This document shows, piece by piece, positions 47,814 through 57,460 of a stretch of 64,000 bases of DNA (within the stretch, counting starts at the first letter, position 1; each line of letters starts with the position of its first letter). The notes beneath the pieces are model-generated. The model worked only from the letters and a program-made list of their open reading frames with translations. It had not been told where the DNA came from and did no database searches. This DNA is from Zymomonas mobilis (GTDB taxonomy: Bacteria; Pseudomonadota; Alphaproteobacteria; Sphingomonadales; Sphingomonadaceae): the NCBI RefSeq assembly GCF_006715975.1, contig NZ_VFOF01000001.1, positions 72,001 to 136,000 on the forward strand. The letters run 5' to 3'. Position numbers and translations under genes: made by a program.

Positions 47814-48641
47814 AACTATCCTTAAGAATCTTTAAAATGGTTGTTGATGTTGTTGGGACTGTGGATAATGGGGATAACATTTTTATCCACTGAGTTATCC
47901 ACAATTTAGGGTTATGACGACTCATTGAGTCTTACGGAGTCGTGTGAGTTATACACATAATAGATTATCTTGAAATAAAATGGCTTACCCTGTGGATAAC
48001 TCAGTGGAAGGAATGTGGATAGTTTGAATAACTTTGTGGATAACTGGGGTCTATGTAGTTATCCACAATTTTATCCCATAGTTATCCACAGGCTTATCCA
48101 CAGAATTTAGGTCAAAAAAACAGAGCTTTATCTCGTCTAAAAATGGGCGGGAAAAAGCAGCTGAAAAGCGGTTTTAGGGCGGATATTGCGGGTCAATGAG
48201 AGTGAACGAATCGAGTATTTTTCGAGTCGCGAATCAATATAGAGGGTCAAAAAACGAAGGTGAAAGAAGCGATACTATAGGGGTCGAAGGCTTTTAAAAA
48301 AGAGCCGTATTTTTGATTGGGAAAAGTCATTTTTCCATGGCTTTATTCTCTTGGAAAAGCACCGAAACGGTCAAAATAGATAGTCTGCTTTCCAGTCGAT
48401 TGAGATCGTCTATTGATAAAGTCATCATTTGAGCCTGTCGCCTCTGCCTGTCTATTTTGACGTAATTTATGGGTATCTTTGACCTTCAAAAAATGAATTT
48501 TTCTCTGCTATCCCAAAAGGCACCCATCCATTCTGATAAAAAAGATCGGCTTTTTGGGGAAAGAGGCTATGTCTATGGCTGTGACACCCTATAATTTTTT
48601 CGGATTTCAGCTTGCGCTGAAATCTGTTCTGGAAGGCTTTT
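47814..48641. other. Predicted chromosomal replication origin (oriC) between hemE and maf
   Basis: 828 bp without a gene. Perfect DnaA boxes (TTATCCACA or complement) lie at 47860-47868, 47895-47903, 47991-47999, 48035-48043, 48059-48067, 48082-48090 and 48094-48102. One-base variants lie at 47869, 47883, 47949 and 48014. Seven GANTC sites lie at 47826, 47919, 47927, 47937, 48208, 48224 and 48231. Position beside hemE, divergent flanking genes and nearby parABS all match alphaproteobacterial origins. The unwinding element is not certain; A-rich stretches at 48110-48145 and 48290-48325 are candidates. The last 150 bp also hold the maf promoter. Confidence 0.9.
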
Positions 48642-49238
48642 ATGGCGCTTATTCTTGCTTCTTCATCGAAAATAAGATCGGCATTATTGTCGGCGGCAGC
48701 GGTACCTTTTACCGTTAAGACGGCCGAAGTGGACGAAACGCCGATTAAGCAGGAATGGCAGGCTGAAAAGCGAGATAATGGCCAATTAGCTTTGGTTTTA
48801 GCCGAAGCTAAGGCCAAGGCAGTGGCCGCAGATTATCCAGAGGATTTGGTTTTAGGATGTGATTCAACGGTGATGACCGATGATGGCGCGTTGTTAAGTA
48901 AGCCAGTCAGCCGCGAAGATGCTGCTAATCATTTGCGTTTATTGGCTGGAAAATCGCATATTTTGACCAGTGCGGTTGCGATTATCGAAAACGGCCAGAC
49001 GGTATTTCGTTATCACGACCGTGCGGTTTTGACGATCCGGGATTTTTCCGAAAGCTTTTTAGCACATTATCTAGATCAGGAATGGCCAGAAATCGGATAT
49101 TGTGTCGGTGGTTACCGTCTTGAGGGCCCTGGTATTCAGTTATTTGATCGTATTGAGGGCGATCATTTTACGATTATGGGGCTTCCTTTGCTTCCTTTGC
49201 TTGCCTATTTGCGCAAACGCTCAATAGTAGAGGCATGA
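48642..49238 (+). CDS. maf: Maf-family nucleotide pyrophosphatase
   Basis: 198 residues. The N terminus [18 protein letters not shown] and [10 protein letters not shown] are the Maf motifs. These house-cleaning enzymes hydrolyse non-canonical nucleotides; the exact subtype is not set here. The ATG follows an AAGG-containing leader. It overlaps aroE by 4 bases and starts the rightward maf-aroE-coaE-dnaQ operon. Confidence 0.93.
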   Translation: MALILASSSKIRSALLSAAAVPFTVKTAEVDETPIKQEWQAEKRDNGQLALVLAEAKAKAVAADYPEDLVLGCDSTVMTDDGALLSKPVSREDAANHLRLLAGKSHILTSAVAIIENGQTVFRYHDRAVLTIRDFSESFLAHYLDQEWPEIGYCVGGYRLEGPGIQLFDRIEGDHFTIMGLPLLPLLAYLRKRSIVEA

Positions 49239-50116
49239 GCAATATCGAAAATAAACGCCCCGCCCCAGCGACCGCCGGTGTAATCGGTTGGCCGATCGCC
49301 CATAGCCAATCGCCAGCACTCCATCGTTTTTGGTTGGAGGCTTGCCAGATCAATGGTGATTATAGCCGCTTTCCTGTGCATCCCGATCATTTAGCGCAAG
49401 CAATTAAAGCCTTGCCAGCCTTGGGTATGCGGGGGGTCAATGTGACCGTTCCCCATAAAGAAGCGGTTATTTCTTTACTGGATGAAATTGATCCGCTGGC
49501 GAAAAAAGCGGGTGCTGTTAACATTGTCCGAGTAGATGAAAATGGCCGTTTAAAAGGCTATAATAGTGACATTCCTGGTTTTATGGAGGCTTTGCAGCCT
49601 GCGATAAAAGCGCAAGGGGAAGGTTTGAGAAAAGCCTTTATTGTGGGGGCTGGTGGTGCCGCCCGTGCGGTGGCTTTGGGGCTGACCGAAGCGGGATTTA
49701 CCTGCCAGATTGTTAACCGTAATTTTGAAAAGGCCAGAGCCTTGGCCAGAGATATTGGTGCTTTACGTGGCGATATTGAATTTCATAGTTTGGAAGATAA
49801 TCGCGCGCCTGAATTTCAGCTTCAGGATGGTGAATTAGGGGTGGTCGTTAATGCCACAACTTTGGGCATGACGGGGCAGCCTCCGCTTGATCTTAGCCTT
49901 GAGAATGTTGATCCCCGCAGTTTGGTCTATGATGTCGTTTATGCCCCGTTAGAAACGCCTTTGTTGAAAGACGCCAAGGCACGCGGGATGCAGACTATTG
50001 ACGGTTTGTCGATGTTGATTGGTCAGGCAGCGGTTGCCTTTGAATTATTTTATGACCGTAAACCGCCCCGCGACCAAGATCAGGCTTTACGCGATTTATT
50101 GACGAAAAAGTCCTAA
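49235..50116 (+). CDS. aroE: Shikimate dehydrogenase
   Basis: 293 residues. The N terminus has [18 protein letters not shown], with the catalytic Lys in [11 protein letters not shown] and the NADP site in [15 protein letters not shown]. It reduces 3-dehydroshikimate in aromatic amino acid synthesis. The ATG overlaps the maf stop. Confidence 0.96.
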   Translation: MSNIENKRPAPATAGVIGWPIAHSQSPALHRFWLEACQINGDYSRFPVHPDHLAQAIKALPALGMRGVNVTVPHKEAVISLLDEIDPLAKKAGAVNIVRVDENGRLKGYNSDIPGFMEALQPAIKAQGEGLRKAFIVGAGGAARAVALGLTEAGFTCQIVNRNFEKARALARDIGALRGDIEFHSLEDNRAPEFQLQDGELGVVVNATTLGMTGQPPLDLSLENVDPRSLVYDVVYAPLETPLLKDAKARGMQTIDGLSMLIGQAAVAFELFYDRKPPRDQDQALRDLLTKKS

Positions 50117-50142
50117 ATTTAGCGGGTTTTCGGGGAATAAAA

Positions 50143-50736
50143 ATGATTATTTTAGGCCTGACCGGCTCTATCGCGATGGGGAAATCAACGGTTGCCCGTC
50201 TTTTTTCTAGAATGCGGTTGCCTGTCTTTGACGCGGATAAAGTAGTGCATCAACTGCAAGCCCCTAATGGGCAGTTGTTACCCGCCATCGGTCAGGCCTT
50301 CCCCGGAGTGATTGATGAAAAAGGCGTCAATCGGCAAAAGTTGGGCGCTTTGCTTCTTCAAAATCCGGCGGGCTTTCGCCTTTTAGAGGCGATTATCCAT
50401 CCGGCCGTGGTTGAAGAATTACAGCTGTTTTTACGAAAAAATCGCAGCCAGCCTTTGGTTATTGTCGATATTCCCTTGTTATTTGAAGCCGGTTTTGATC
50501 GGTCGGTTGATTATATTGCTGTCGTTTCTGCACCCCATTGGATCCAAAAAAGGCGGGCTTTAGCGCGTCCAAATATGACCGAATCGCGTTTTTATGGCTT
50601 GTTAGCGCGCCAATGGCCTGACCGTAAAAAAAGACAGCATGCCGATTTTATTATTGAAAATGGCCGCAATATTATCGCTCTTGCTGCCCAAGTCAGGCAG
50701 ATCACCGGTTGCCTTGTCGGGCAAGGTAGCAGATAG
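50143..50736 (+). CDS. coaE: Dephospho-CoA kinase
   Basis: 197 residues. The P-loop GLTGSIAMGKSTVARL is at the start; FDADKVVHQL and IVDIPLLFEAGFD follow. It performs the last step of coenzyme A synthesis. A GGGAA-type ribosome site lies before the ATG. Confidence 0.95.
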   Translation: MIILGLTGSIAMGKSTVARLFSRMRLPVFDADKVVHQLQAPNGQLLPAIGQAFPGVIDEKGVNRQKLGALLLQNPAGFRLLEAIIHPAVVEELQLFLRKNRSQPLVIVDIPLLFEAGFDRSVDYIAVVSAPHWIQKRRALARPNMTESRFYGLLARQWPDRKKRQHADFIIENGRNIIALAAQVRQITGCLVGQGSR

Positions 50737-50743
50737 TGCTATT

Positions 50744-51448
50744 ATGCGCGAAATTGTCTTTGATACCGAAACAACTGGTCTGAGTCCCATTGATGGCGAT
50801 CGTCTGGTTGAAATCGGTTGTGTCGAGCTGATCAACAAGGTTGAAACAGGTAAGAGCTTCCACTGCTATTTTAATCCCCAGCGTCCTATGAACGCCGTTG
50901 CGGAATCTATTCATGGTTTATCCGATGAATTTTTAGCCGATAAACCGCTTTTTGTCGAAAAAGCGCAGGAATTGCTTTCCTTTATCAAGCTTTCCCCATT
51001 GGTGGCGCATAACGCAGCCTTCGATTTTGGTTTTCTTAATCATGAATTGGGGAAATGTGGTCTGCCGACGATTTGTATGACCCGTATGGTCGATACTTTG
51101 GCGATTGCCCGCAGCAAGCATCCCGGTGCCAAGCATACATTGGATGCGTTATGCACCCGCTATGGCATTGATCGCAGCCACCGTGTCAAACATGGGGCTT
51201 TGTTGGATGCCGAATTGTTAGCCCAGCTTTATGTCGAATTGAGCGGTGGGCGGCAGATCGGTATGGCTTTGGATGACAATAATGGTCAATCCGACGGACG
51301 GGCTTCTGTGCCAAATACGGTTTCAGGCCTGCCGAGAAATAAAAAAGTCAAAAGGCCGCCACGGCAGCATGAGGCAAGCCCGCAGGAATTGTTACGCCAT
51401 GGTGCTTTTATTGATAAAATTTCCAATCCTGTCTGGCGTCGGGCGTGA
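50744..51448 (+). CDS. dnaQ: DNA polymerase III epsilon subunit (proofreading exonuclease)
   Basis: 234 residues. ExoI motif FDTETTGLSPIDGDRLVEI, ExoII HNAAFDFGFLNHE and ExoIII HGALLDAELLAQLY are complete. It is the 3'-5' proofreading subunit of the replicase. The ATG at 50744 is 8 bases after the coaE stop; the frame extends to 50639 inside coaE but that part is not family-like. The ribosome site is weak, so coupling to coaE is likely. Confidence 0.95.
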   Translation: MREIVFDTETTGLSPIDGDRLVEIGCVELINKVETGKSFHCYFNPQRPMNAVAESIHGLSDEFLADKPLFVEKAQELLSFIKLSPLVAHNAAFDFGFLNHELGKCGLPTICMTRMVDTLAIARSKHPGAKHTLDALCTRYGIDRSHRVKHGALLDAELLAQLYVELSGGRQIGMALDDNNGQSDGRASVPNTVSGLPRNKKVKRPPRQHEASPQELLRHGAFIDKISNPVWRRA

Positions 51449-51560
51449 AACTAAAACGACCTGTTTTGCGTTAATATAGATGGGTGTCATCGTGTTCTCT
51501 TTTTGAGAGATTTGGGGCTTATAGGTTATAAAGTTTTTTTAGTGCATGGAGGGAGTCAAG

Positions 51561-52163
51561 ATGGATATCCGTATTGCCGGCCATCAGATTGATACGGGCG
51601 CTGCTTTAAGACAGTACGTTAATGATCATCTGGTTCAGATCGTCAGCAAATATTTCCCGCAATGCCTACGCGCTTCTGTCACTTTCGGCAGCCGACGCCA
51701 TGCCATTATTTCTTGTGATATTATTATCCATGCCATGCGGGATATTATCCTGAAAGCTGGCGGAATGGATAAGGATGCCCATGCTGCTTTCGATCAGGCT
51801 GCCGCCAAAATCGAAAAACAGTTACGACGACATCATCGCCGTTTACAGACCAAAATCCAGCAAAATACCCCGTCCATCGGGGAAGCCGCCGCTGTGTTGG
51901 CCGCAGAAACGGCAAAAGCCGATGAGGATAACGCCCATTATACCGTCTTTGATATTGAAGAAGACGAAAAAGAATTGGGCGAGCATCCGCCGGTTGTAGC
52001 CGAAATGCAGGTTGATATTCCGACCGCCAGCGTTTCCGATGCGGTTTTGATGCTTGATCTTAGAAATACGACAGCCTTGCTTTTTGTGAATAGCAAGTCG
52101 GGTAACCATAATATGGTGTATCGTCGTATGGATGGCACCATTGGATGGGTCGAACCCCAATAG
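51561..52163 (+). CDS. hpf: Ribosome hibernation promoting factor, long form
   Basis: 200 residues. The N-terminal S30AE domain starts MDIRIAGHQIDTGAALRQYV, and the C-terminal dimerisation domain has LDLRNTTALLFVNSKSGNHN. The long form dimerises ribosomes into 100S particles. The ATG at 51561 is chosen because GGAGGG lies about 9 bases upstream; the ATG at 51546 overlaps that site. Confidence 0.94.
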   Translation: MDIRIAGHQIDTGAALRQYVNDHLVQIVSKYFPQCLRASVTFGSRRHAIISCDIIIHAMRDIILKAGGMDKDAHAAFDQAAAKIEKQLRRHHRRLQTKIQQNTPSIGEAAAVLAAETAKADEDNAHYTVFDIEEDEKELGEHPPVVAEMQVDIPTASVSDAVLMLDLRNTTALLFVNSKSGNHNMVYRRMDGTIGWVEPQ

Positions 52164-52352
52164 TCGTAAAATATTCAGATATACGGAGATAACAAACGGG
52201 ATAAAGGCTGACCTTCAATAGGGCAGTCTTTATCCATGTTTCCGGAAGGAATATTGATAAAATCTTGGCTTTTTTTCTGACGGGCATCGTTCTGTCAGGA
52301 AATGTCTGATGCTGCGATCTTTGCAATCGTGGGCATATAAAGGCGAAAAATA

Positions 52353-52814
52353 ATGAATGAACTGGCCGATATAATCGCGCCGGATAGGATTGAGACGAAC
52401 TTTAATCCTTCTAATAAAAAAACGCTGTTCCAGCAGGTCGCCCAATGGGCCGGCCGTGAGTTTTTGATTAATCCCAAGGTGATCGTTGAGCGCCTGCATG
52501 AAAGAGAACATCTGGGCTCGACCGGTTTTGGTCATGGCGTGGCTATTCCGCATGGCAAGCTGGACAGTTTGGAAAAAGTGAGCGTCTTTTTTGTTCGCTT
52601 GAAAGAACCTATCGAATTCGATGCGGTCGATAAATTGCCGGTCGATTTGCTGTTTTTCCTGTTCTCGCCAACCGATGCGGGTATCGACCATCTGAGAAGT
52701 TTGGCCTGTATTAGCCGTCGGATGCGGGATGAAAATCTGCGTGCCAAATTGCGGGGTGCAGGTTCTAGTGACGCGCTTTATGCTTTGTTACTTGATGATA
52801 GCGTGCATTCATAA
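52353..52814 (+). CDS. ptsN: PTS IIA-like nitrogen regulatory protein PtsN
   Basis: 153 residues. The phosphorylated His is in GFGHGVAIPHGKLDS (about residue 68). Acts in the PTS-Ntr chain as a regulator rather than in sugar uptake. hpf then ptsN is the usual order beside rpoN; rpoN itself is not here. The stop overlaps the next start (TAATG). Confidence 0.95.
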   Translation: MNELADIIAPDRIETNFNPSNKKTLFQQVAQWAGREFLINPKVIVERLHEREHLGSTGFGHGVAIPHGKLDSLEKVSVFFVRLKEPIEFDAVDKLPVDLLFFLFSPTDAGIDHLRSLACISRRMRDENLRAKLRGAGSSDALYALLLDDSVHS

Positions 52815-53152
52815 TGACTGAACCGCGTTTAGTAACCCATATTTTGGTCAAGGCTTTGTTACGGCAGATGGATTCTGCCGGACAATCGATGATGGTTTTG
52901 AAAAAAGGGGATGCCGAAGCCGGTGGTCTGATCTTGGTTATAACCGAGCAAGGCCGACCACTCCATCTATTGGAACGGGTCTTCTTGCCGGAAGGCCATT
53001 ATGGCTGGGGCCGTTCGGTGCCGAGTGAAGGCGCAAATGAAGAAGGATTTACCCGATATCTGGAAAAACGTCAGCGTTTTGACCCTGATATCTGGATTAT
53101 CGAGCTGGAAGGGCTTCAAAGTGAAGCCCTTGCCCTGTCTCTTCTTCGTTAA
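52814..53152 (+). CDS. DUF1491 family protein
   Basis: 112 residues. The alphaproteobacterial DUF1491 features are MTEPRLVTHILVKALLRQ at the start, LKKGDAEAGGLILVI, and FDPDIWIIELEG near the end. Function unknown. It is coupled to ptsN by a TAATG overlap. The next gene converges with 3 bases between stops. Confidence 0.85.
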   Translation: MTEPRLVTHILVKALLRQMDSAGQSMMVLKKGDAEAGGLILVITEQGRPLHLLERVFLPEGHYGWGRSVPSEGANEEGFTRYLEKRQRFDPDIWIIELEGLQSEALALSLLR

Positions 53153-53155
53153 AGA

Positions 53156-53758
53156 TTAACGCGGCAACATCGGGCCGACGACCTGCTTTGGTGCGGCGGG
53201 CTGTGCTGTATCCAGAATTTTAAGAATAGCCGCAGAACGACCGTCCTGTCCGGCGTAATCTATCGCTGAACGTCCGGCAATATGGTCTTTAATTCTCGGA
53301 TCAGCATGGTTGTCGATCAGTAATCTCACCATTTGTATATTATGGTTTTGCACCGCGATGATAAGCGGGGTTTGGCCACTATTGTCGGTAAGATTGGGAT
53401 CAGCGCCGCTTTCCAATAAGAGCTGGGCACCGTCATCCCAACCGATTTGGGTGGCGAGCATCAGGGGCGTTTGGCCAGCCTTGTTTTTGACGTCTACCCT
53501 TGTTCTTTTATACAGAAAATAGGCCAGCCAAGGATTATCCCGTCCTTTAACCGCCAAGTGAAGCGCCGTATCGCCGCTACTATAGTCCTTGCTGTTGACG
53601 ATGCTGGGTTGTTGATCGACAAGGGTCGTAATCTGATTGGTATCATGATCACGAACAGCCTTTAAAAAAGTATAGCTGTCGCTTTGCGCTTGTACGGCTA
53701 TCGGGGCGGCTGCCAACCCCAAGGCCAGCATAACGCTGGAAATTTTTTTAAGGGACAT
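53156..53758 (-). CDS. Secreted ankyrin-repeat protein
   Basis: 200 residues. A signal peptide (MSLKKISSVMLALGLAAAP, cleaved near VQA) is followed by four or five ankyrin repeats with patterns such as GDTALHLAVKGRDNPW, GQTPLMLATQIGWDDG and GQTPLIIAVQNHNIQM. Probably a periplasmic scaffold. A short proline-ended tail follows. Confidence 0.9.
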   Translation of the reverse strand: MSLKKISSVMLALGLAAAPIAVQAQSDSYTFLKAVRDHDTNQITTLVDQQPSIVNSKDYSSGDTALHLAVKGRDNPWLAYFLYKRTRVDVKNKAGQTPLMLATQIGWDDGAQLLLESGADPNLTDNSGQTPLIIAVQNHNIQMVRLLIDNHADPRIKDHIAGRSAIDYAGQDGRSAAILKILDTAQPAAPKQVVGPMLPR

Positions 53759-53936
53759 TTGTTTCTCCGCTCCGAGACATGTTTTTTCCTGTTACGGTTC
53801 TTTTTATAATTATCAACGGGCGATCAGGCTATTTTCATTATATTACAGGAAATATCGCTACAAAAGGCCGGTTAACAGGTTATGGGGGATAATAACTTCT
53901 TTTCCAAAGAATTTTCCAGAGAATAAAGGTTTGTTG

Positions 53937-54371
53937 ATGATTGATCGTTTTTGGGAAAAAATCCCGTTGGACGCCATGAAAAGGGAAGAATGGGAGGCGC
54001 TCTGTGACGGTTGTGGCAAATGCTGTCTTTTCAAGTTGGAAGACGAAGATACCGGTGATGTCGTTTATACCAATGTGGCTTGCCGTCTTTTAGATCGTGC
54101 TAGCGGTCAATGCTGTGATTATCAGCATCGTAAGAAATACGTGCCCGATTGTGTCCGTCTGGATGTGTCCTTGTTAGGGAAAATTCCGTGGTTGCCGGAA
54201 AGCTGTGCATATCGTCTTCTTTATGAGAAGCAGCCTTTACCGGAATGGCATTATTTGATCTGTGGCGATCGCGAAGAAGTCCATAAAATCGGGGAATCTG
54301 TTCGGGGATGGACAGTGTCAGAAGATCAGGCTGGTGACCTCGAAAATCATCTGGTTGAGCCACCTGTGTGA
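53937..54371 (+). CDS. YcgN-family cysteine cluster protein (UPF0260)
   Basis: 144 residues. The cysteine pattern LCDGCGKCCLFKLED, then ACRLLD and QCCDYQ, marks a CxxCxxCC-type cluster expected to bind iron-sulphur or zinc. Role unknown. An ATG at 53937 is preferred over in-frame TTG codons just upstream; AAAGG lies 8 bases before it. No partner gene is close. Confidence 0.88.
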   Translation: MIDRFWEKIPLDAMKREEWEALCDGCGKCCLFKLEDEDTGDVVYTNVACRLLDRASGQCCDYQHRKKYVPDCVRLDVSLLGKIPWLPESCAYRLLYEKQPLPEWHYLICGDREEVHKIGESVRGWTVSEDQAGDLENHLVEPPV

Positions 54372-54708
54372 TAAGGCAAAAAATCGGTATTTGGGTATAA
54401 ATAGCTGGTTTTTGAAGGCGTTTTATCCGAGTGGCGAGAAATAAAATTTTCCTAAAATAAGAAAATATTTTGGGAATAAATTCGATATTTTTGATATTTT
54501 TTAAAATAAATATATGATATTTTGCGGTGTTTTTGTATTAAAATTTTTGTATTTTATTGTCTGTAATAATACGACTATATTCTCAACAGATTTTTTGAAT
54601 ATATAGACTATTCATGAAATAATATAAGAATATTAAATTGTAATATAAGAATATTATTTTGAATAAAAATTTATATTTAAATATTGGGTGTAAAATACGG
54701 AATTTGAT
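54372..54708. other. 337-bp AT-rich intergenic region
   Basis: The second part is almost all A/T, upstream of the TonB receptor gene, and must hold its promoter. I found no Fur-box-like palindrome that I could support, and no gene. Confidence 0.5.
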
Positions 54709-57138
54709 ATGGCGCTATGCCAAGAAAAAGATGAATTGTTATTGTCTTTATCTATACCTTACCTGTTATCACCGCTGATCATTCTTTATATTTCGATTTT
54801 TCCTTCCTACCTATCCGCGCAGTCTACATCGCTGGATTCAAAAGACTTGAAACCCTCGCCACTTTCCCTCTCGGATCAAGGACAGGTGATTTTAGAAGAT
54901 GGAGAGAAGGCGAAGACATCAAATCCGAATGAGTCCAGCCGGATATCTGAAGGTAAGCAGGATGGCGCGCAGTCTGCTGCGATAGGGCGAAAGGCTTCTG
55001 ATCAGAAGGCCGCTGATATTGTTGTTACTTCCAAAAAATATTCTGAAAATATCCAGAATATTGGCCGTTCTGTCAGTGTTATTTCGGGTGATGCCCTTGT
55101 TACCCGTAATGTGAACAATGTTTTTGATCTGCAATATCAGACGCCGTCTTTGCAAGTGACGCCGCAATTTGGAAGCGGACAGCCTGTTTTTGCGATGCGG
55201 GGCGTCGGGTTTAATAATTATTCCAGCAACAATACGTCTTCTGTGCTGGTTTATATGGATGAGGTCGCCAATCCTATTGGTTTTGCAACCAACGGGATGA
55301 TGTTTGATATTCAGCGGGTTGAAGTCGCGAGAGGCCCGCAAGGTATGGCTTCCGGTCGCAATACGACAGGAGGATCTGTCAATTATACTTTGAACAAGCC
55401 GAGCGACCATTATACCGGCAGTTTATCGGTTCAATATGGCCGTTTTAACGCGACCAAAGTTGATGGCTATATTTCGGGACCTATTAATGATCGGCTCCGT
55501 TTCCGGCTATCAGGACAAAGTGAGCAAGGAGGCGCTTGGCAGCATAACGACCAAGGGCAATCTTTGGGGCGCGTTAATCGCAACGCCGCCAGATTATTAT
55601 TTGATTATGATGCCAATGATGATCTGACTTTCGAGCTGAATTTACATGGAAGTTACGACCGTTCGGAAGCCAATGGATTACATCTGTTCTCTCCGTTGAC
55701 GGCCGCCTCTGGTCAAGTTTTGCCTGCCGATCAAAGCCGTTACATTACCCGTTGGGGCACGTCGGCGGCCTTTGCCCGTGAGGTCGGTGTCAATCAAGAT
55801 ACGAAGCCTTTCAGCCATATTGATACTGGCGGGGTTAGCTTTCGGAGTGAGCAGCAATTCTCTTTTGCTAAATTGACGAATATCTTCAGCTATGACGGAA
55901 TTCGGCGGCGAGAATATGATAATTTTGATGCTTCAACCTTAGGCTTGGCGGATGTTTCTTTCCGGACGAAAGCCCGTGTTCTTGCCAATGAAATCAGGCT
56001 GACTTCTGATCCGCATGAGCATTTGAATTGGGTTGCAGGAATCTATTATGGTCGCCAGAGTTTGAGTGATCGCTATCAATCGGGTTTTACGGATGCCGCG
56101 GCCTATGGAGCCGATGGTGATGTGCGTTATAGCCAAAGGGTCAATACGGTTGCTGCCTTTGGTCAGGTTAATTATCATTTTTCGGATAAGCTAAATTTTA
56201 TCGGTGGCTTTCGGATTGAGCATGAATCCCGCACGCTTTTAAATCTGGCTTCCCATTATATTACCGATGGCGTTATCATTAATCCTGATAATGCGATTGG
56301 TCACCGTAATACCAGTTTTACCCAGCCAACCGGTAAAGTTGAAATTGATTATCATCCGGTAAAAAACGATATGCTTTATGCGTCTTTTACGCGGGGTATA
56401 AAATCAGGCGGTTTTACAACCTATAATTCTAATAATGCCGCCTTATCGGCAAAGCCTTTCAAAGCGGAATCTTTGTTGGCCTATGAAGTTGGTAACAAAT
56501 TATCTTTAAATCAGGCGCATTTGACCCTGAATGTTGTGGGTTTTTATTATGATTATTCCAATCAGCAAATTCAGTCAGCGACTTTTAATAGTGCCAATGG
56601 TGGGTTGATTGGTCAGATTGTGAACGCGCCAAAATCGCATCTTTATGGTGGCGAAATCGAAGCAACATGGACGCCGCTTAAGGACTTGACGCTGTCGCAG
56701 TCTGCGGGTTGGGCTGTCGGGCAATTCGATCGCTTTTCATCTTTGAAAGGCGTGCAGAAATTGCCAGATAATAGCTATGCCGGTATTTACAAAAGTCGGA
56801 AGGGTGAATCCCTGCCCTTTCCGAAATTTACCTTGAATGGCTCGGCCAGTTATCGCTGGACGATTGGTGATTTTTATCTGACCACGGGTATGAATTACAG
56901 TCGGAGAAGCCGTTATCATTCCTTCTTCGGGGGAATCTATAACGTGCCTAGCTATACATTATGGGGTGCCGATATAACGCTTTCTCCGAAAAACAGTCGC
57001 TGGACGGTGGCTATTTTTGGGAAAAATATTTTCAACAAGCGCTATGATGTCACCCGCAATTTTTTCATATCCGGTGATAATATTGCCCTGTCGGGTATGC
57101 CCGCTACTTGGGGTGTTCGGTTAAGCGGAAAATTCTGA
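54709..57138 (+). CDS. TonB-dependent outer membrane receptor
   Basis: 809 residues. A signal peptide-like N terminus (about residues 10-37) is followed by a Ser/Gln-rich linker, the TonB box region DIVVTSKKYSENIQ, the plug domain (VFAMRGVGFNNYSSNN, VEVARGPQGMASGRNTTGG) and a 22-strand barrel ending in Phe (GVRLSGKF). It imports a siderophore or another large nutrient. The ligand cannot be told; the type is common in sphingomonads, many of which have many copies. No TonB or ABC genes are nearby. Confidence 0.93.
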   Translation: MALCQEKDELLLSLSIPYLLSPLIILYISIFPSYLSAQSTSLDSKDLKPSPLSLSDQGQVILEDGEKAKTSNPNESSRISEGKQDGAQSAAIGRKASDQKAADIVVTSKKYSENIQNIGRSVSVISGDALVTRNVNNVFDLQYQTPSLQVTPQFGSGQPVFAMRGVGFNNYSSNNTSSVLVYMDEVANPIGFATNGMMFDIQRVEVARGPQGMASGRNTTGGSVNYTLNKPSDHYTGSLSVQYGRFNATKVDGYISGPINDRLRFRLSGQSEQGGAWQHNDQGQSLGRVNRNAARLLFDYDANDDLTFELNLHGSYDRSEANGLHLFSPLTAASGQVLPADQSRYITRWGTSAAFAREVGVNQDTKPFSHIDTGGVSFRSEQQFSFAKLTNIFSYDGIRRREYDNFDASTLGLADVSFRTKARVLANEIRLTSDPHEHLNWVAGIYYGRQSLSDRYQSGFTDAAAYGADGDVRYSQRVNTVAAFGQVNYHFSDKLNFIGGFRIEHESRTLLNLASHYITDGVIINPDNAIGHRNTSFTQPTGKVEIDYHPVKNDMLYASFTRGIKSGGFTTYNSNNAALSAKPFKAESLLAYEVGNKLSLNQAHLTLNVVGFYYDYSNQQIQSATFNSANGGLIGQIVNAPKSHLYGGEIEATWTPLKDLTLSQSAGWAVGQFDRFSSLKGVQKLPDNSYAGIYKSRKGESLPFPKFTLNGSASYRWTIGDFYLTTGMNYSRRSRYHSFFGGIYNVPSYTLWGADITLSPKNSRWTVAIFGKNIFNKRYDVTRNFFISGDNIALSGMPATWGVRLSGKF

Positions 57139-57460
57139 TCCAGATGTAATCTTGGATGAGGTGAGAGGAAAGCTCAAAACCTCTTTTATAGATAAGCAAA
57201 AGAACAGCCTATTGTTGATTACCTTGATTCGGCAATAAAACGGAATTGGATTCGTTTTTGAGCAATTAGCAGCTCGATTAAAAATAAGAAAAAAGATAAT
57301 AAATTTTGAATGAGTTCTCAAAGAATAGCCTGAAAGGCTATTCGGGAGGAATATTCCGTCGATAAAAATTAAGAAAATCAAATAAATATCAATAAAACTC
57401 TATATACAAAATTTCGCAAGAATGTAATAATTTAATGATGCATTTTTGAAGAATGTTAAC
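57139..57460. other. 322-bp AT-rich intergenic region with hairpin
   Basis: Holds a perfect 9-bp stem with a 3-base loop (57323-57331 with 57335-57343) and no T run after it. The rest is AT-rich. No gene is supported. Confidence 0.5.

Noticed and set aside
47822-47835. CtrA-like site TTAA-N6-TTAA before hemE
   Set aside because: The spacing is 6, not the usual 7, and the sequence is AT-rich, so chance is likely.
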